This document shows positions 26,201-33,909 of a stretch of DNA of 35,516 nucleotides, one piece after another. Source of the DNA: Bacteroidales bacterium (lineage in GTDB: Bacteria > Bacteroidota > Bacteroidia > Bacteroidales > F082); contig JAGBVS010000076.1 of the NCBI GenBank assembly GCA_017630195.1, positions 1 to 35,516 of the forward strand. The letters are read 5' to 3'. Under the pieces are notes generated by a model. That model saw only the letters and a program-made list of their open reading frames with translations. It did not search any database and was not told the DNA's origin. Numbering within the stretch: the first letter of the stretch is position 1; each line of letters starts with the position of its first letter. The position numbers and the translations under genes are program-made.

Positions 26201-26341
26201 TTTGACTTCTACGGTAGGAGGTGCTATGTCTGGATATTGTGAGATGGGAAGCGTCATAAGTCCGATGAGACCGAGCACCACAATGATGATAGAGATGACG
26301 GTAGAAAGAACAGGACGCTTGATAAAATTATCTAATTTCAT
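23216..26341 (-). CDS. RND efflux permease, AcrB/HAE1 type (pump 1)
   Basis: 1041 residues, standard size with the two-fold repeat of six transmembrane helices and large periplasmic loops. The N-terminal family segment is RPVLSTVISIIIVVLGLIGL, followed by LPISQYPDIAPPTVEV. The proton-relay pair is D406-D407 in VVDDAIVVVEAV, and the relay lysine sits in LLAKNAILITEFA. It should drive drug or bile-salt efflux with the proton gradient. It lies between its MFP (23 bases upstream) and OMF (83 bases downstream, with a repeat). Confidence 0.97.
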   Translation of the reverse strand: MKLDNFIKRPVLSTVISIIIVVLGLIGLMTLPISQYPDIAPPTVEVKASYQGANAQTVVNSVIAPLEEEINGVEDMTYMVSTATNTGDATISVYFKPGTDPDMAAVNVQNRVTKAQGFLPSEVTKAGVTTSKKQTSILLAFTVYSENDKYDQEFLFNYLKINVLPQIKRIGGVGDAQLLGAEYSMRIWLKPDVMAQYGLMPSDVTNALSEQNIEAAPGQLGENAQDVTFQYMLKYKGRLATPEEFGDIVIRATEDGDVLRLKTIADVELGSLSYSIDTRSNGHEGITAMIYQSAGSNATQIINEVKALLEAEKRNFPPGVTYDILLDSNDFLFASIHEVIKTLLEAFVLVFLVVFIFLQDFRSTLIPAIAIPVALIGTFFMLKVMGFSINLLTLCAMVLAIAIVVDDAIVVVEAVHEKLEKGAKSARDASIEAMGEISGALISITLVMMAVFIPVSFMSGITGTFYRQFGLTMAVSIAFSAINALTLSPALCALFLKPHVNHEGEKVGLLKRFFIAFNTAYDVTVKKYSKGVSFFVKHKLLSMGAVAAGAALLFYLMATTPSGLVPNEDTGTIFVTVDMPAGTSLDKTKEAMAKVEKLIDNTPAIRTYTSISGFSILSSATGSSYGTFICKLHDWEERDDTESADAINRKLMLEARELVKEGRVITFSMPMIPGFSVSDGFEFNLQDKTGGSIESFYGVAQEFIARLSERPEVAQASTSFNPTYPQYMVNIDAAKCKQAGISPSDILTTLQGYFGGIYASNFNRFGKLYRVMVQARPELRVNEVSLNAIKIRNGNEMAPITQFIDLERVYGPDNIKRFNLFTSILVNGTPAPGYSSGQAIQAIEETAEQYLPQGYAYEYSGMTREEQGQSGGLGMILIICIMFVYLLLSAQYESYILPLVVIFSIPFGLAGTFIFARMMSIDNNIYLQIGLIMLIGLLAKNAILITEFAVARRQGGMTIAEAAIDAAAARLRPILMTSLAMIIGLLPMMFAHGVGANGNSALGTGAIGGMLIGMVCQIFIVPALFVIFETLQEKFKPIEFE

Positions 26342-26364
26342 ATTATAATCTCCTTGAGGTTAAA

Positions 26365-27513
26365 TTACTTTGTTGTAGCTTTTTGAAATTTTGCGTCTGC
26401 CTCTTCTTTAGTGATTGGCTTCATCTTCATTCCGTTCTTTACCGATGAACCTACGCCTTCTATCACGATGACATCGCCTGTTTCGAGACCTTCTGTCACG
26501 ATGTAGTTCTGTTCGTATGTGAGGTTGTCTACTTTAATCTCGCGCATCTCGGTGATGCTGTCGTTGAAGATATAAACGAACTTCTTGTCTTGCATCTCGA
26601 ATGTTGCGTTTTGTGGTACGAGACGAGCGTTGTATATTTCGCGAGGTATAAATATTACGCCTGTTGCACCGCTGCGCAATATTTTGGCAGGGTTAGGGAA
26701 AGTGGCTGTCATGCTTGCTGACCCTGTCTTGGTATCTAAAGAACCTGACACTGATGTGATGGTGCCTTTATGTTCGTATGTTGTTCCATCGGCGAGTTTG
26801 AGTTCTACCTCAGGCATGTATTTAAGTATGTCTTTCACGCCGCCTTTTGAGGTATAATATAGCATGAGTTTCTCGTTGATGGAGAAGTCGGCATCAACGC
26901 GGTCAATCTGTGATACTGTTGTTAGTGCTTCTGATGTTGTAGAGCCGACAAGGCTGCCCACGCTGAATGGTATGTCGCCTATCACGCCATCGTTAGGGCT
27001 TTTAACATAACTGTAATCTAAATTGATTCTGGCTTGTTCAAGTTTCGCTTCAGCTTGCTGAAGTTGAGCCTCGGCAGATTCCAATTGGTTGTCGGCTAAC
27101 TTCTTCTCATATTCGCTGATGATGCCTTTCTCGTAAAGATTTGTTTTGTTGACAGCGGTGAGTTTTGCTGTCTCAACATTTATTTTAGCACTGTTGACAT
27201 TGGCGAGAGCCATGTTATAATCAGCTTGATATGGAGCATGGTCTATCTCAAACAATAGGTCGCCTTTCTTTACCATGTCGCCCTTGTCGATATGTTTTTT
27301 GATGATAGTTCCTGAGACGTTGCTTCTGACTTCAGCATCTTGATAGCCTGAGATGATAGCAGGGAATGAGTTCTTTACAATGACAGGTTCTTCTTCAATA
27401 ACCATCACTGCATATTCTGGAATGGGTTGTTGTACGGTCTTTTCCTGACAAGAAAAAAGCAATGCCGATACTGCTAAAAACGACATTGCCCTTAATGTAA
27501 ATTTTGTTTTCAT
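26365..27513 (-). CDS. Periplasmic adaptor (membrane fusion) lipoprotein, AcrA type (pump 1)
   Basis: 382 residues. Lipobox LFSC with C22. Barrel-sandwich hybrid start VRSNVSGTIIKKHIDKGDMVKKGD near 62-85, alpha-hairpin about 95-160 (rich in Ala, Glu and Gln), and second half of the lipoyl domain SYVKSPNDGVIGDIPFSVG near 170-188. It links the RND pump to the outer-membrane channel. First gene of the pump 1 group, with a -7 box 38 bases upstream, so pump 1 can probably be expressed independently of pump 2. Confidence 0.95.
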   Translation of the reverse strand: MKTKFTLRAMSFLAVSALLFSCQEKTVQQPIPEYAVMVIEEEPVIVKNSFPAIISGYQDAEVRSNVSGTIIKKHIDKGDMVKKGDLLFEIDHAPYQADYNMALANVNSAKINVETAKLTAVNKTNLYEKGIISEYEKKLADNQLESAEAQLQQAEAKLEQARINLDYSYVKSPNDGVIGDIPFSVGSLVGSTTSEALTTVSQIDRVDADFSINEKLMLYYTSKGGVKDILKYMPEVELKLADGTTYEHKGTITSVSGSLDTKTGSASMTATFPNPAKILRSGATGVIFIPREIYNARLVPQNATFEMQDKKFVYIFNDSITEMREIKVDNLTYEQNYIVTEGLETGDVIVIEGVGSSVKNGMKMKPITKEEADAKFQKATTK

Positions 27514-27551
27514 ATTTTAATACTTTAGTTTTTTTGTGAAAAATTATTTTA

Positions 27552-27559
27552 CAAATATA
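27552..27559 (-). promoter_or_regulatory. Probable -7 box for pump 1 operon
   Basis: Minus strand reads TATATTTG, a perfect TAnnTTTG, 38 bases before the MFP start. No regulator gene lies nearby. Confidence 0.5.
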
Positions 27560-27605
27560 AGAATTAGATTTCAGTGATAAAAGAATTTTTTTAAAAATTA
27601 AAATC

Positions 27606-27637
27606 AACAAGGAATTAGTTCGAACTAATTCCTTGTT
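27606..27637 (-). terminator. Perfect 32-bp palindrome between the two efflux operons
   Basis: The half AACAAGGAATTAGTTC (27606-27621) is followed by its exact inverse complement (27622-27637). It stands 10 bases after the pump 2 OMF stop (minus strand) and upstream of the pump 1 -7 box. As an RNA it is a 16-bp hairpin followed by AT-rich sequence without a perfect T run, so a terminator or processing site is the simplest reading; an operator for pump 1 is an alternative. Confidence 0.7.
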
Positions 27638-27647
27638 CATGATTATC

Positions 27648-28982
27648 TTACTCCAATCCTCCGCCAAGTGCATGATACAATGTTATAACACTTTGTATTT
27701 CCTGGTATTTGTCTGAAGACTCTGTCAGCTCGGCTTGTAAGAGATTTTTTTGCGCTGTGAGCACTTCGATGTAAGTGGCTTGTCCGTTCTTCATCAGAAG
27801 CTGTGTGTTATATACAGCGCCTTTTAAATACATAATCTGTAATTTGTCGCTGTCTAATCTTTTGCGAGCTGTCTGCCATGATACTAAAGCGTTGTTGGCT
27901 TCGGTGCCTGCATCTAACAATGTCTGCTTGAAGTTGAGCAGCGCTTCTTGACGTTGGGCCTCGCTGATTTTCACTCTTGCTTTATTCTTTCCTTGATTGA
28001 AGATAGGCTGCATCAAAGAGCCTACTGCGTTGAAGATCCAGTCGCCAGGGTCGCCTATGACTCCCGACCAGCCTGCACTGCCGCTTAAAGTGATGTTAGG
28101 GTAGAAGTAGGAACGTGCTACGTTGGTGGCGTAATATGCCTCTACCAATTTGTATTCAGCCTGACGAACGTCGGGGCGATTGACAAGACTCGACAAAGGA
28201 AGTCCCATTAATAATGTATCAGGAAACACTTGCTGCGACAAATCATTGCGTTCAAACACTTGTGGCACGAGGCCCAAGAGTGCTGCTAATGAATTCTCTT
28301 GTTCGGAGATTTGTTTGTTTAATGTCAAGATGGATGCTTCAACGTTGACTTTATTAGCTTTAGCTTGTAAGACGGCAGCTTCGTTGGTCTTGCCGGCTCT
28401 TTTCAAAGCTGACAATGTTCTGATGTTTTCTTCCCAAGTGTTGAGTGTTCTCTTGCTTATTTCCAATTGCTCATCGAGCATGAGAAGTGTGTAATATGAA
28501 TTTGCTATTGTTGCGATGAGTTGAGTCTGTACGGCCTGTTGGAATGCTTCAGTGGCGGCCAATGCAGCTTCAGAACCTTTCTTGGTGTTGTGTAATCTTC
28601 CGAAAGCGTCAATCTCCCACGATGCATTAGGAACAAGGCTGTAACTGCCGTTTGTGCTGACTTGAGCAGTAACTGCCGCGTTAGGGAAAAAAGCTAACTT
28701 TGATGACTGTAGTGTGGCTTCAGCTTGTTCTACTTTTAAGCGCGCAATCTCAAGGTCGGTATTGTTTTTCAATCCTATTTCTATCATGTTTTGAAGAAGT
28801 GTGTCGGCAAACAACTCTTTCCATGATAGTGATGCTATCGACTCGTAGTTGTTGGCAGTAGGTATTTTGTTGTACAGACTATCCACAAAACTAATATCGG
28901 GACGCTCGTAATGCTTATACAAGGCGCAACTGTTCATCGTGACAACAGTCAATATTATAAAAGGAATTAATATCTTTTTCAT
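27648..28982 (-). CDS. Outer-membrane efflux lipoprotein, TolC/NodT family (pump 2)
   Basis: 444 residues with lipobox MNSC (C19 acylated). Same architecture as pump 1's channel: two OEP repeats, and NRPDVRQAEYKLVEAYYATNVARSYFYPNI near 283-312. The two channels share clear relatedness but differ widely outside the family motifs, so they are old paralogues. Starts 2 bases after the pump 2 RND stop. Confidence 0.95.
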   Translation of the reverse strand: MKKILIPFIILTVVTMNSCALYKHYERPDISFVDSLYNKIPTANNYESIASLSWKELFADTLLQNMIEIGLKNNTDLEIARLKVEQAEATLQSSKLAFFPNAAVTAQVSTNGSYSLVPNASWEIDAFGRLHNTKKGSEAALAATEAFQQAVQTQLIATIANSYYTLLMLDEQLEISKRTLNTWEENIRTLSALKRAGKTNEAAVLQAKANKVNVEASILTLNKQISEQENSLAALLGLVPQVFERNDLSQQVFPDTLLMGLPLSSLVNRPDVRQAEYKLVEAYYATNVARSYFYPNITLSGSAGWSGVIGDPGDWIFNAVGSLMQPIFNQGKNKARVKISEAQRQEALLNFKQTLLDAGTEANNALVSWQTARKRLDSDKLQIMYLKGAVYNTQLLMKNGQATYIEVLTAQKNLLQAELTESSDKYQEIQSVITLYHALGGGLE

Positions 28983-28984
28983 GA

Positions 28985-31900
28985 TTATATTTCTTTATTT
29001 CTTTGAGGCATTATTTTCTCTTCTATATTTCTAAATATGATAAATAAGACGGGGACGACAAATAAAAGAGCGATTGTTCCTATTAACATGCCGCCTACAG
29101 TTCCCACGCCAATTGAGATGTTGCCGTTAGCGCCGACACCTGTTGAGAACATAAGTGGTAACATACCGAAAATCATCGTCAATGATGTCATCAGGATAGC
29201 TCTTAATCTGGCTTTCGCTGCCGACATCGCTGCCATAGGAATCGACATGCCTTCGCTTCTTCTCGCAGATGCGTATTCTGTAATTAAGATGGCTGTCTTT
29301 GCCAAAAGACCAATCAGCATCAAGAGACCGATTTGCAAGTAAATGTTGTTTTCCAATCCGTACATATTGGCGAACAAGAAACTGCCTGCAAGACCGAATG
29401 GTATCGACAAGATGACGACGATAGGGATGAATATGCTTTCGTATAAAGCGCAAAGAATCAAGTATATGAAAACGATACAGAATACGAATATTATCGCTGT
29501 TGAACTTCCTGAGGAAGCCTCTTCTCTCGACATGCCGCCAAATTCGTAGCCGTAACCTGCTGGCAATAACTCATCTGTTACTTCTCTTACGGCTTGAATT
29601 GCTTCGCCTGATGAATATCCGTATGCAGCCTGTCCGTTGATTTGTATTGATGAGAAAAGGTTGAATCGTGAGATAGACTGTGGTCCGTAGATACGTGTTA
29701 AAGTGACATATTGGCCAATAGGAGACATCTCGCCTTTGTTGTTACGGACGAACATATTGTTGAGCGATTCTGTGTCGAGACGGTATTCTGCAGAAGCCTG
29801 TACCATGACTCTATAAAGCTTGGAGAAACGGTTCATGTTAGAAGCGTATGAACCTCCCACATAACCAGCCATCACGTCGAGGACGTCGCCAGGAGAGACA
29901 CCGTTACGTTTGCAGCGAGCAGCATCTACTTCCAAGAGATATTGAGGATATTTGGTGTCGAATGTTGTGCTGGCTCTGCCTACCTCTGGTCTTTCGTTAA
30001 GAGCTGCTATGATATTGTTGGTGATACTTTGTAAGTCTTCGATATTACCGCCTTTTTGGTCTTGGATGTGAAGCTCGAAGCCGCTACTTGCACCATAGCC
30101 AGGAATCATACCGCGGGTGAAGACTGTTATCTTGGCAGATGTGATGTCGGCTGTAGAAGCATAAATATCTTCCATCACAGAGTCGATGTCGTCGCCTATT
30201 TCAGTACGCAACTCCCAGTCTTTTAATCTGATGGTGAAGCCGCCGCATGAAGGACCGGCACCACTCATCATGCCATAACCTGTGGTGTATGAATATGACT
30301 CTATCTGTTCTATTGCATCTAATCGTGATGCTATAAGTTCCATGACTCTCACTGTCTCGTTGAGGTTGGTGCCCGGAGGTGTCTGAACGTCAATGTTTAT
30401 TGAACCCATATCTTCCTTTGGAACGAGACCTGTTTTGGTGTTTTCTAACATATAGAAAAGTCCGCCTACAGCAGCTATGACGAGAATTACAGAGAACCAT
30501 TTGTTCTTGAACATAAACAAAACGCCTCTCTTATATCTGTTGACGAGTCCTTGGAATCCTGAGTCGAATGCGATGTGGAATCGTGTTGAGAATGAGAGCT
30601 TGCCTTCATTGTTGGTATAGTGTGGCTGCATCAATAAGGCACATAATGCCGGACTTAATGTGATGGAGTTGATGAGTGAGATACCAACAGCAACGGCCAT
30701 GGTAAGACCGAATTGTGTGTAGAAGGTACCTGTTGTTCCGCCCATGAAACATACTGGGATGAACACTGCCATAAATACGAATGTTGTTGCAATCAAAGCA
30801 TTGGAGATACCTTGCATAGCGTCGATGGTGGCTTTGTATGGTGAGTCGTATCCTGCGTCGAATTTGGCTTGTACCGCTTCAACCACAACGATGGCATTAT
30901 CCACGACGGTGCCGATAACAAGCACTAAGGCAAACAAGGTAATCATATTGAGACTGAATCCTGCTACTTTCAAGAATGCAAATGTTCCAACGAGTGACAC
31001 TATGATGGCAATAGCAGGGATGAAGGTAGAACGGAAACTCTGTAAGAAGATATAAACAATCAAAACAACCAAGACGACAGCCAAGATAAGAGTGACGATG
31101 ACGTTTTCTATAGAAGCGTCAAGGAAGTCTTTTGTACTCATCAAGTCGATGATTTCAATGCCTTTTGGTAATGTCTTGCGTATTTCTTCAACCTCTTTGT
31201 CGATGGCATCGATGATTTCGTTGGCGTTGGAGCCTGAAGTCTGTGAAATCATCAATGTCGTTCCAGGATGGCCGTTAACTTGTCCGATATAGTCGTAGCT
31301 TCTGGATCCTAACTCTACTGTTCCCACGTCTTTGAGTCGTAATAAAGTACCGTCGCTGTCGGCACGAATCACCATGTTGGCGTAGTCTTCTTCCTTGTCG
31401 TAGCGGCCTCTGTATTTCAATGTATAACGGAAAGTGTTGTCGGAGTCGGCGCCGAGAGTGCCGGTAGCTGCTTCAAGGTTTTGTTCCGCCAATACCGCAG
31501 AGATGTCTTTTGGCACCAAAGAATATTTTGCCATTTTTGCTGGGTCGAGCCAGATACGCAGTGAGTAGTCGGCGCCTCTTACGTCAACTTCACCAACGCC
31601 GGCGATACGAGAGAGACGTGGCTCGATGTTAATCTTTAAGTAGTTACTTAAAAATCTCTCGTCGAAAGAGTCATCTGGACTATACACGGCAAGTACTTTG
31701 ATTCTACTTGTCTGTCTTTTCTTTACGCTGACGCCGCTTCGTGTTACTTCTGCGGGGAGAAGACCTTGTGCTGAAGCGATGCGGTTCTGTACGTTGACCA
31801 TCGCCATGTCGGCATTGGTTCCTTGACGGAAATAAATCTGTATGTTGGCAGAGCCGTTGTTGTTAGCCGATGATGTCATATACATCATATTCTCCACGCC

Positions 31901-32113
31901 GTTGATGGCTTCTTCTAAAGGCACGATGACGCTGTTCTGAACGGTCTCGGCATTAGCTCCTGAGTAGTTGGCAGAAACGCTCACTGTCGGAGGAGCGATT
32001 TCTGGATATTGTTCGATAGGAAGTCCGCCTAAGCAGATTAGTCCTAAGAGCACTATTATCACAGAGATGACACCCGCGAAAATAGGACGGTCGATGAAAG
32101 TTCTTATATTCAT
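28985..32113 (-). CDS. RND efflux permease, HAE1 type (pump 2), with Asp-Asn relay
   Basis: 1042 residues, full-length RND with the two-fold repeat. N-terminus RPIFAGVISVIIVLLGLICL, then LPIEQYPEIAPPTVSV. In helix 4 the usual Asp-Asp pair reads D405-N406 (VVDNAIVVVEAV), while the relay lysine in LLAKTAILITEYA is kept. The pump 1 protein keeps DD. Other RND branches naturally have DN, so the protein may still be active. Its ATG overlaps the adaptor's stop (TAATG) and the OMF follows 2 bases after its stop. Confidence 0.97.
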   Translation of the reverse strand: MNIRTFIDRPIFAGVISVIIVLLGLICLGGLPIEQYPEIAPPTVSVSANYSGANAETVQNSVIVPLEEAINGVENMMYMTSSANNNGSANIQIYFRQGTNADMAMVNVQNRIASAQGLLPAEVTRSGVSVKKRQTSRIKVLAVYSPDDSFDERFLSNYLKINIEPRLSRIAGVGEVDVRGADYSLRIWLDPAKMAKYSLVPKDISAVLAEQNLEAATGTLGADSDNTFRYTLKYRGRYDKEEDYANMVIRADSDGTLLRLKDVGTVELGSRSYDYIGQVNGHPGTTLMISQTSGSNANEIIDAIDKEVEEIRKTLPKGIEIIDLMSTKDFLDASIENVIVTLILAVVLVVLIVYIFLQSFRSTFIPAIAIIVSLVGTFAFLKVAGFSLNMITLFALVLVIGTVVDNAIVVVEAVQAKFDAGYDSPYKATIDAMQGISNALIATTFVFMAVFIPVCFMGGTTGTFYTQFGLTMAVAVGISLINSITLSPALCALLMQPHYTNNEGKLSFSTRFHIAFDSGFQGLVNRYKRGVLFMFKNKWFSVILVIAAVGGLFYMLENTKTGLVPKEDMGSINIDVQTPPGTNLNETVRVMELIASRLDAIEQIESYSYTTGYGMMSGAGPSCGGFTIRLKDWELRTEIGDDIDSVMEDIYASTADITSAKITVFTRGMIPGYGASSGFELHIQDQKGGNIEDLQSITNNIIAALNERPEVGRASTTFDTKYPQYLLEVDAARCKRNGVSPGDVLDVMAGYVGGSYASNMNRFSKLYRVMVQASAEYRLDTESLNNMFVRNNKGEMSPIGQYVTLTRIYGPQSISRFNLFSSIQINGQAAYGYSSGEAIQAVREVTDELLPAGYGYEFGGMSREEASSGSSTAIIFVFCIVFIYLILCALYESIFIPIVVILSIPFGLAGSFLFANMYGLENNIYLQIGLLMLIGLLAKTAILITEYASARRSEGMSIPMAAMSAAKARLRAILMTSLTMIFGMLPLMFSTGVGANGNISIGVGTVGGMLIGTIALLFVVPVLFIIFRNIEEKIMPQRNKEI

Positions 32114-33294
32114 TATTCGCCTCCTGTTCTATTTTCGTTCTCAACCTCAATGCCTGAATCCATAGATTCCTGAACTCCTGAAGTCCTGATAACAGCTCCT
32201 TCTCTGACGAGGCCAGCGCCTTCAGCGATGATGACATCGCCCACATCGAGGCCGCTCTCTACTATATATTCAACGCCGTTGTTACGTGGCATGACGGTGA
32301 TGGCTGCTGAATGTGCTTTGCCATCGATGACTTTATAAACGAAAATCTTTTCTTGTAATTCAAATGTAGCGGTCTGAGGAATGATGATGCAGTCTTCATG
32401 AACGGTAGGGATTATGACTGTACCGCTGCCACCGTCACGAAGGAGACGCTCAGGATTTGGGAATACGGCGCGGAAACTGACGGCACCTGTGCTGGCGCTG
32501 ATGGTACCACTCACAGCGTTGATTTTTCCTTTGTGTTTGTAAGTCTTGCCGTTGCTCATTATCAGTTCTACTTCCGGCATGTCTTTGATAGCTGCTTTCA
32601 AAGAACCGTATTCCTGAATGAGGTCGAGCATTTGGTTTTCTGCCATAGAGAAATAGGCGAAAATCTTGCTGTCGTCGGAAACTGTTACTAAAGGCTGGCT
32701 GATGTTGCTGTTGACCAATGCGCCGACGCGATATGGAATCATGGAAGCGACGCCGTTAACAGGTGACTTCACCATCGTATAAGAGAGGTTGTTGTATGCG
32801 CTGTTCATCTCGGCCTTCGCCAGTGCAAGCTTGGCTTCTGCCTCGGCGAGGTTGTTGTTGGCTGTCATAAGCTCGAACTCAGAAACAACGTCTTGTTCGT
32901 AAAGTTCCTTGCTGCTTTCTAAAACGAGCTGAGCCGTTGAGAGGTTAGCTTCTGCACTCATCACGTTGGCTGACGCAATTTCGTAAGCAGCTTTGTATGG
33001 TGTCTGGTCGATGACGAAAAGAGTAGAGTCTTTGCGGACAAAATCGCCTTCGTTGATGCGGATGTCGGTAATCATGCCGCTGACCTGAGGACGTACCTCA
33101 ACAGTCTGGCAACCGTTGATTGTAGCAGCAAAACCGCTTCTTAAAACCTGATTGCTTTTTTCTACTGTTAAAGTCTTGTAAATAGTTTCTGTCTTTTTTT
33201 GTGGAACGACTTTTTCTTGACAGGATGTCAACGACAAACCAATAACACCTATTAATAATGTTCTCTTAAAAATACCTAAATTATTCATTTTCAT
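32113..33294 (-). CDS. Periplasmic adaptor (membrane fusion) lipoprotein (pump 2)
   Basis: 393 residues from the ATG at 33294; an in-frame TTG six bases upstream is an unlikely start. Lipobox LTSC with C25. Lipoyl half VRPQVSGMITDIRINEGDFVRKD near 64-86, a hairpin rich in Ala and Glu at about 98-170, and the second half MVKSPVNGVASMIPYRVGALV. First gene of the pump 2 operon, with a -7 box 29 bases upstream. Its stop overlaps the RND start by one base. Confidence 0.95.
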   Translation of the reverse strand: MKMNNLGIFKRTLLIGVIGLSLTSCQEKVVPQKKTETIYKTLTVEKSNQVLRSGFAATINGCQTVEVRPQVSGMITDIRINEGDFVRKDSTLFVIDQTPYKAAYEIASANVMSAEANLSTAQLVLESSKELYEQDVVSEFELMTANNNLAEAEAKLALAKAEMNSAYNNLSYTMVKSPVNGVASMIPYRVGALVNSNISQPLVTVSDDSKIFAYFSMAENQMLDLIQEYGSLKAAIKDMPEVELIMSNGKTYKHKGKINAVSGTISASTGAVSFRAVFPNPERLLRDGGSGTVIIPTVHEDCIIIPQTATFELQEKIFVYKVIDGKAHSAAITVMPRNNGVEYIVESGLDVGDVIIAEGAGLVREGAVIRTSGVQESMDSGIEVENENRTGGE

Positions 33295-33322
33295 ATTCAA
33301 CGCTAAATATATAATGTAACGA

Positions 33323-33330
33323 CAAATTTA
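33323..33330 (-). promoter_or_regulatory. Probable -7 box for pump 2 operon
   Basis: Minus strand reads TAAATTTG, a perfect TAnnTTTG, 28 bases before the adaptor ATG at 33294. Confidence 0.5.
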
Positions 33331-33397
33331 AGAAATATTTTGTGAAGAATTAAAAAAAAGATAGAATGAAATTTGCCCCGAAAAAATAAAAAAAACT

Positions 33398-33429
33398 CTT
33401 GACTTTTGCTTTTTGAATCATTATATTTG
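33398..33429 (+). promoter_or_regulatory. Bacteroidota-type promoter for the small secreted peptide
   Basis: CTTG (33398-33401), a 20-base spacer and TATATTTG (33422-33429) fit the consensus; it is built like the promoter at 10572-10604. It predicts a long leader of nearly 200 bases before the peptide ATG at 33632. Confidence 0.65.
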
Positions 33430-33452
33430 CAAAAAAAACCAAACGAAAAAAT

Positions 33453-33533
33453 ATGTTAATTAGAACCAAACATAGAATACATACATACATTTTTTACCAA
33501 TATTTGGATGATTGGGAAAAACAAGTTCATTAA
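33453..33533 (+). CDS. Possible 26-residue upstream ORF in the peptide leader
   Basis: ATG to TAA encoding MLIRTKHRIHTYIFYQYLDD, then WEKQVH. It starts about 24 bases after the -7 box, inside the long leader. It may be a leader peptide or chance; no family is recognised and no Shine-Dalgarno is seen. Confidence 0.25.
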   Translation: MLIRTKHRIHTYIFYQYLDDWEKQVH

Positions 33534-33536
33534 ACG

Positions 33537-33583
33537 AATGTCAGTTCCGGCAGTTGTCTGATAATTGCTTTTGAACTGACGTT
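33537..33583 (+). promoter_or_regulatory. Leader hairpin upstream of the small peptide gene
   Basis: AATGTCAGTTC (33537-33547) pairs with GAACTGACGTT (33573-33583), 11 pairs with one G-U, around a 25-base loop. No T run follows, so it is more likely a regulatory or stabilising leader structure than a terminator. Confidence 0.45.
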
Positions 33584-33631
33584 AAACTATAGATAAATAA
33601 ACATATTTTTTTATACTAAACTTTTACAACA

Positions 33632-33856
33632 ATGAAAACACGTAAATTATTATATTTGATTTCGCTATTGGCGATGGTGTTTATTGCCATTTCAAAAAAA
33701 TCAAACGCAGCGACACCAGATAATCCATGTAAAACAGTGGTAGTTACATGTCCTGATGGAACACAGGCTTCTGGATTAGTATGTGAAGATGAAGACTTGG
33801 AAGTATTAATATCGTTTTTCTGTAAAATAGAAATAGATATAGAAGTTATAAATTAG
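33632..33856 (+). CDS. Small secreted four-cysteine peptide
   Basis: 74 residues. Residues 1-27 are a signal peptide (MKTRKLLYLISLLAMVFIAI core, cleavage near SNAA). The mature part of about 47 residues has cysteines at 33, 40, 51 and 64, enough for two disulfides, and an acidic stretch EDEDLE at 52-57. The length and signal resemble the small Bacteroidota exported peptides of the NVEALA kind, but the NVEALA motif is absent. It has its own promoter and hairpin-containing leader, and a terminator separates it from the GLPGLI gene. Function not known; a secreted effector, bacteriocin-like peptide or cargo of the neighbouring outer-membrane system are all possible. Confidence 0.65.
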   Translation: MKTRKLLYLISLLAMVFIAISKKSNAATPDNPCKTVVVTCPDGTQASGLVCEDEDLEVLISFFCKIEIDIEVIN

Positions 33857-33866
33857 TACTAACTGA

Positions 33867-33902
33867 CCATAATGGCTCGAGCCGTTATGGCCTTTATTTT
33901 TG
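33867..33902 (+). terminator. Hairpin terminator after the peptide gene
   Basis: CCATAATGGCTC pairs with GAGCCGTTATGG (33867-33890), 12 pairs with one wobble, followed by a T-rich stretch. The GLPGLI gene starts at 33910, so partial readthrough would give high peptide and low downstream expression. Confidence 0.75.
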
Positions 33903-33909
33903 AGAAATT

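Larger units (their letters stand above)
33301..33631. other. Intergenic control region between pump 2 and the peptide locus
   Basis: About 330 bases without a long gene. It contains the minus-strand pump 2 promoter box (33323-33330), the plus-strand peptide promoter (33398-33429), a possible 26-codon upstream ORF (33453-33533) and a leader hairpin (33537-33583). Confidence 0.6.

Noticed and set aside
33632-33856. Assignment of the small peptide to the NVEALA family
   Set aside because: Length, signal peptide and cysteines fit loosely, but the NVEALA motif at the cleavage region is missing.
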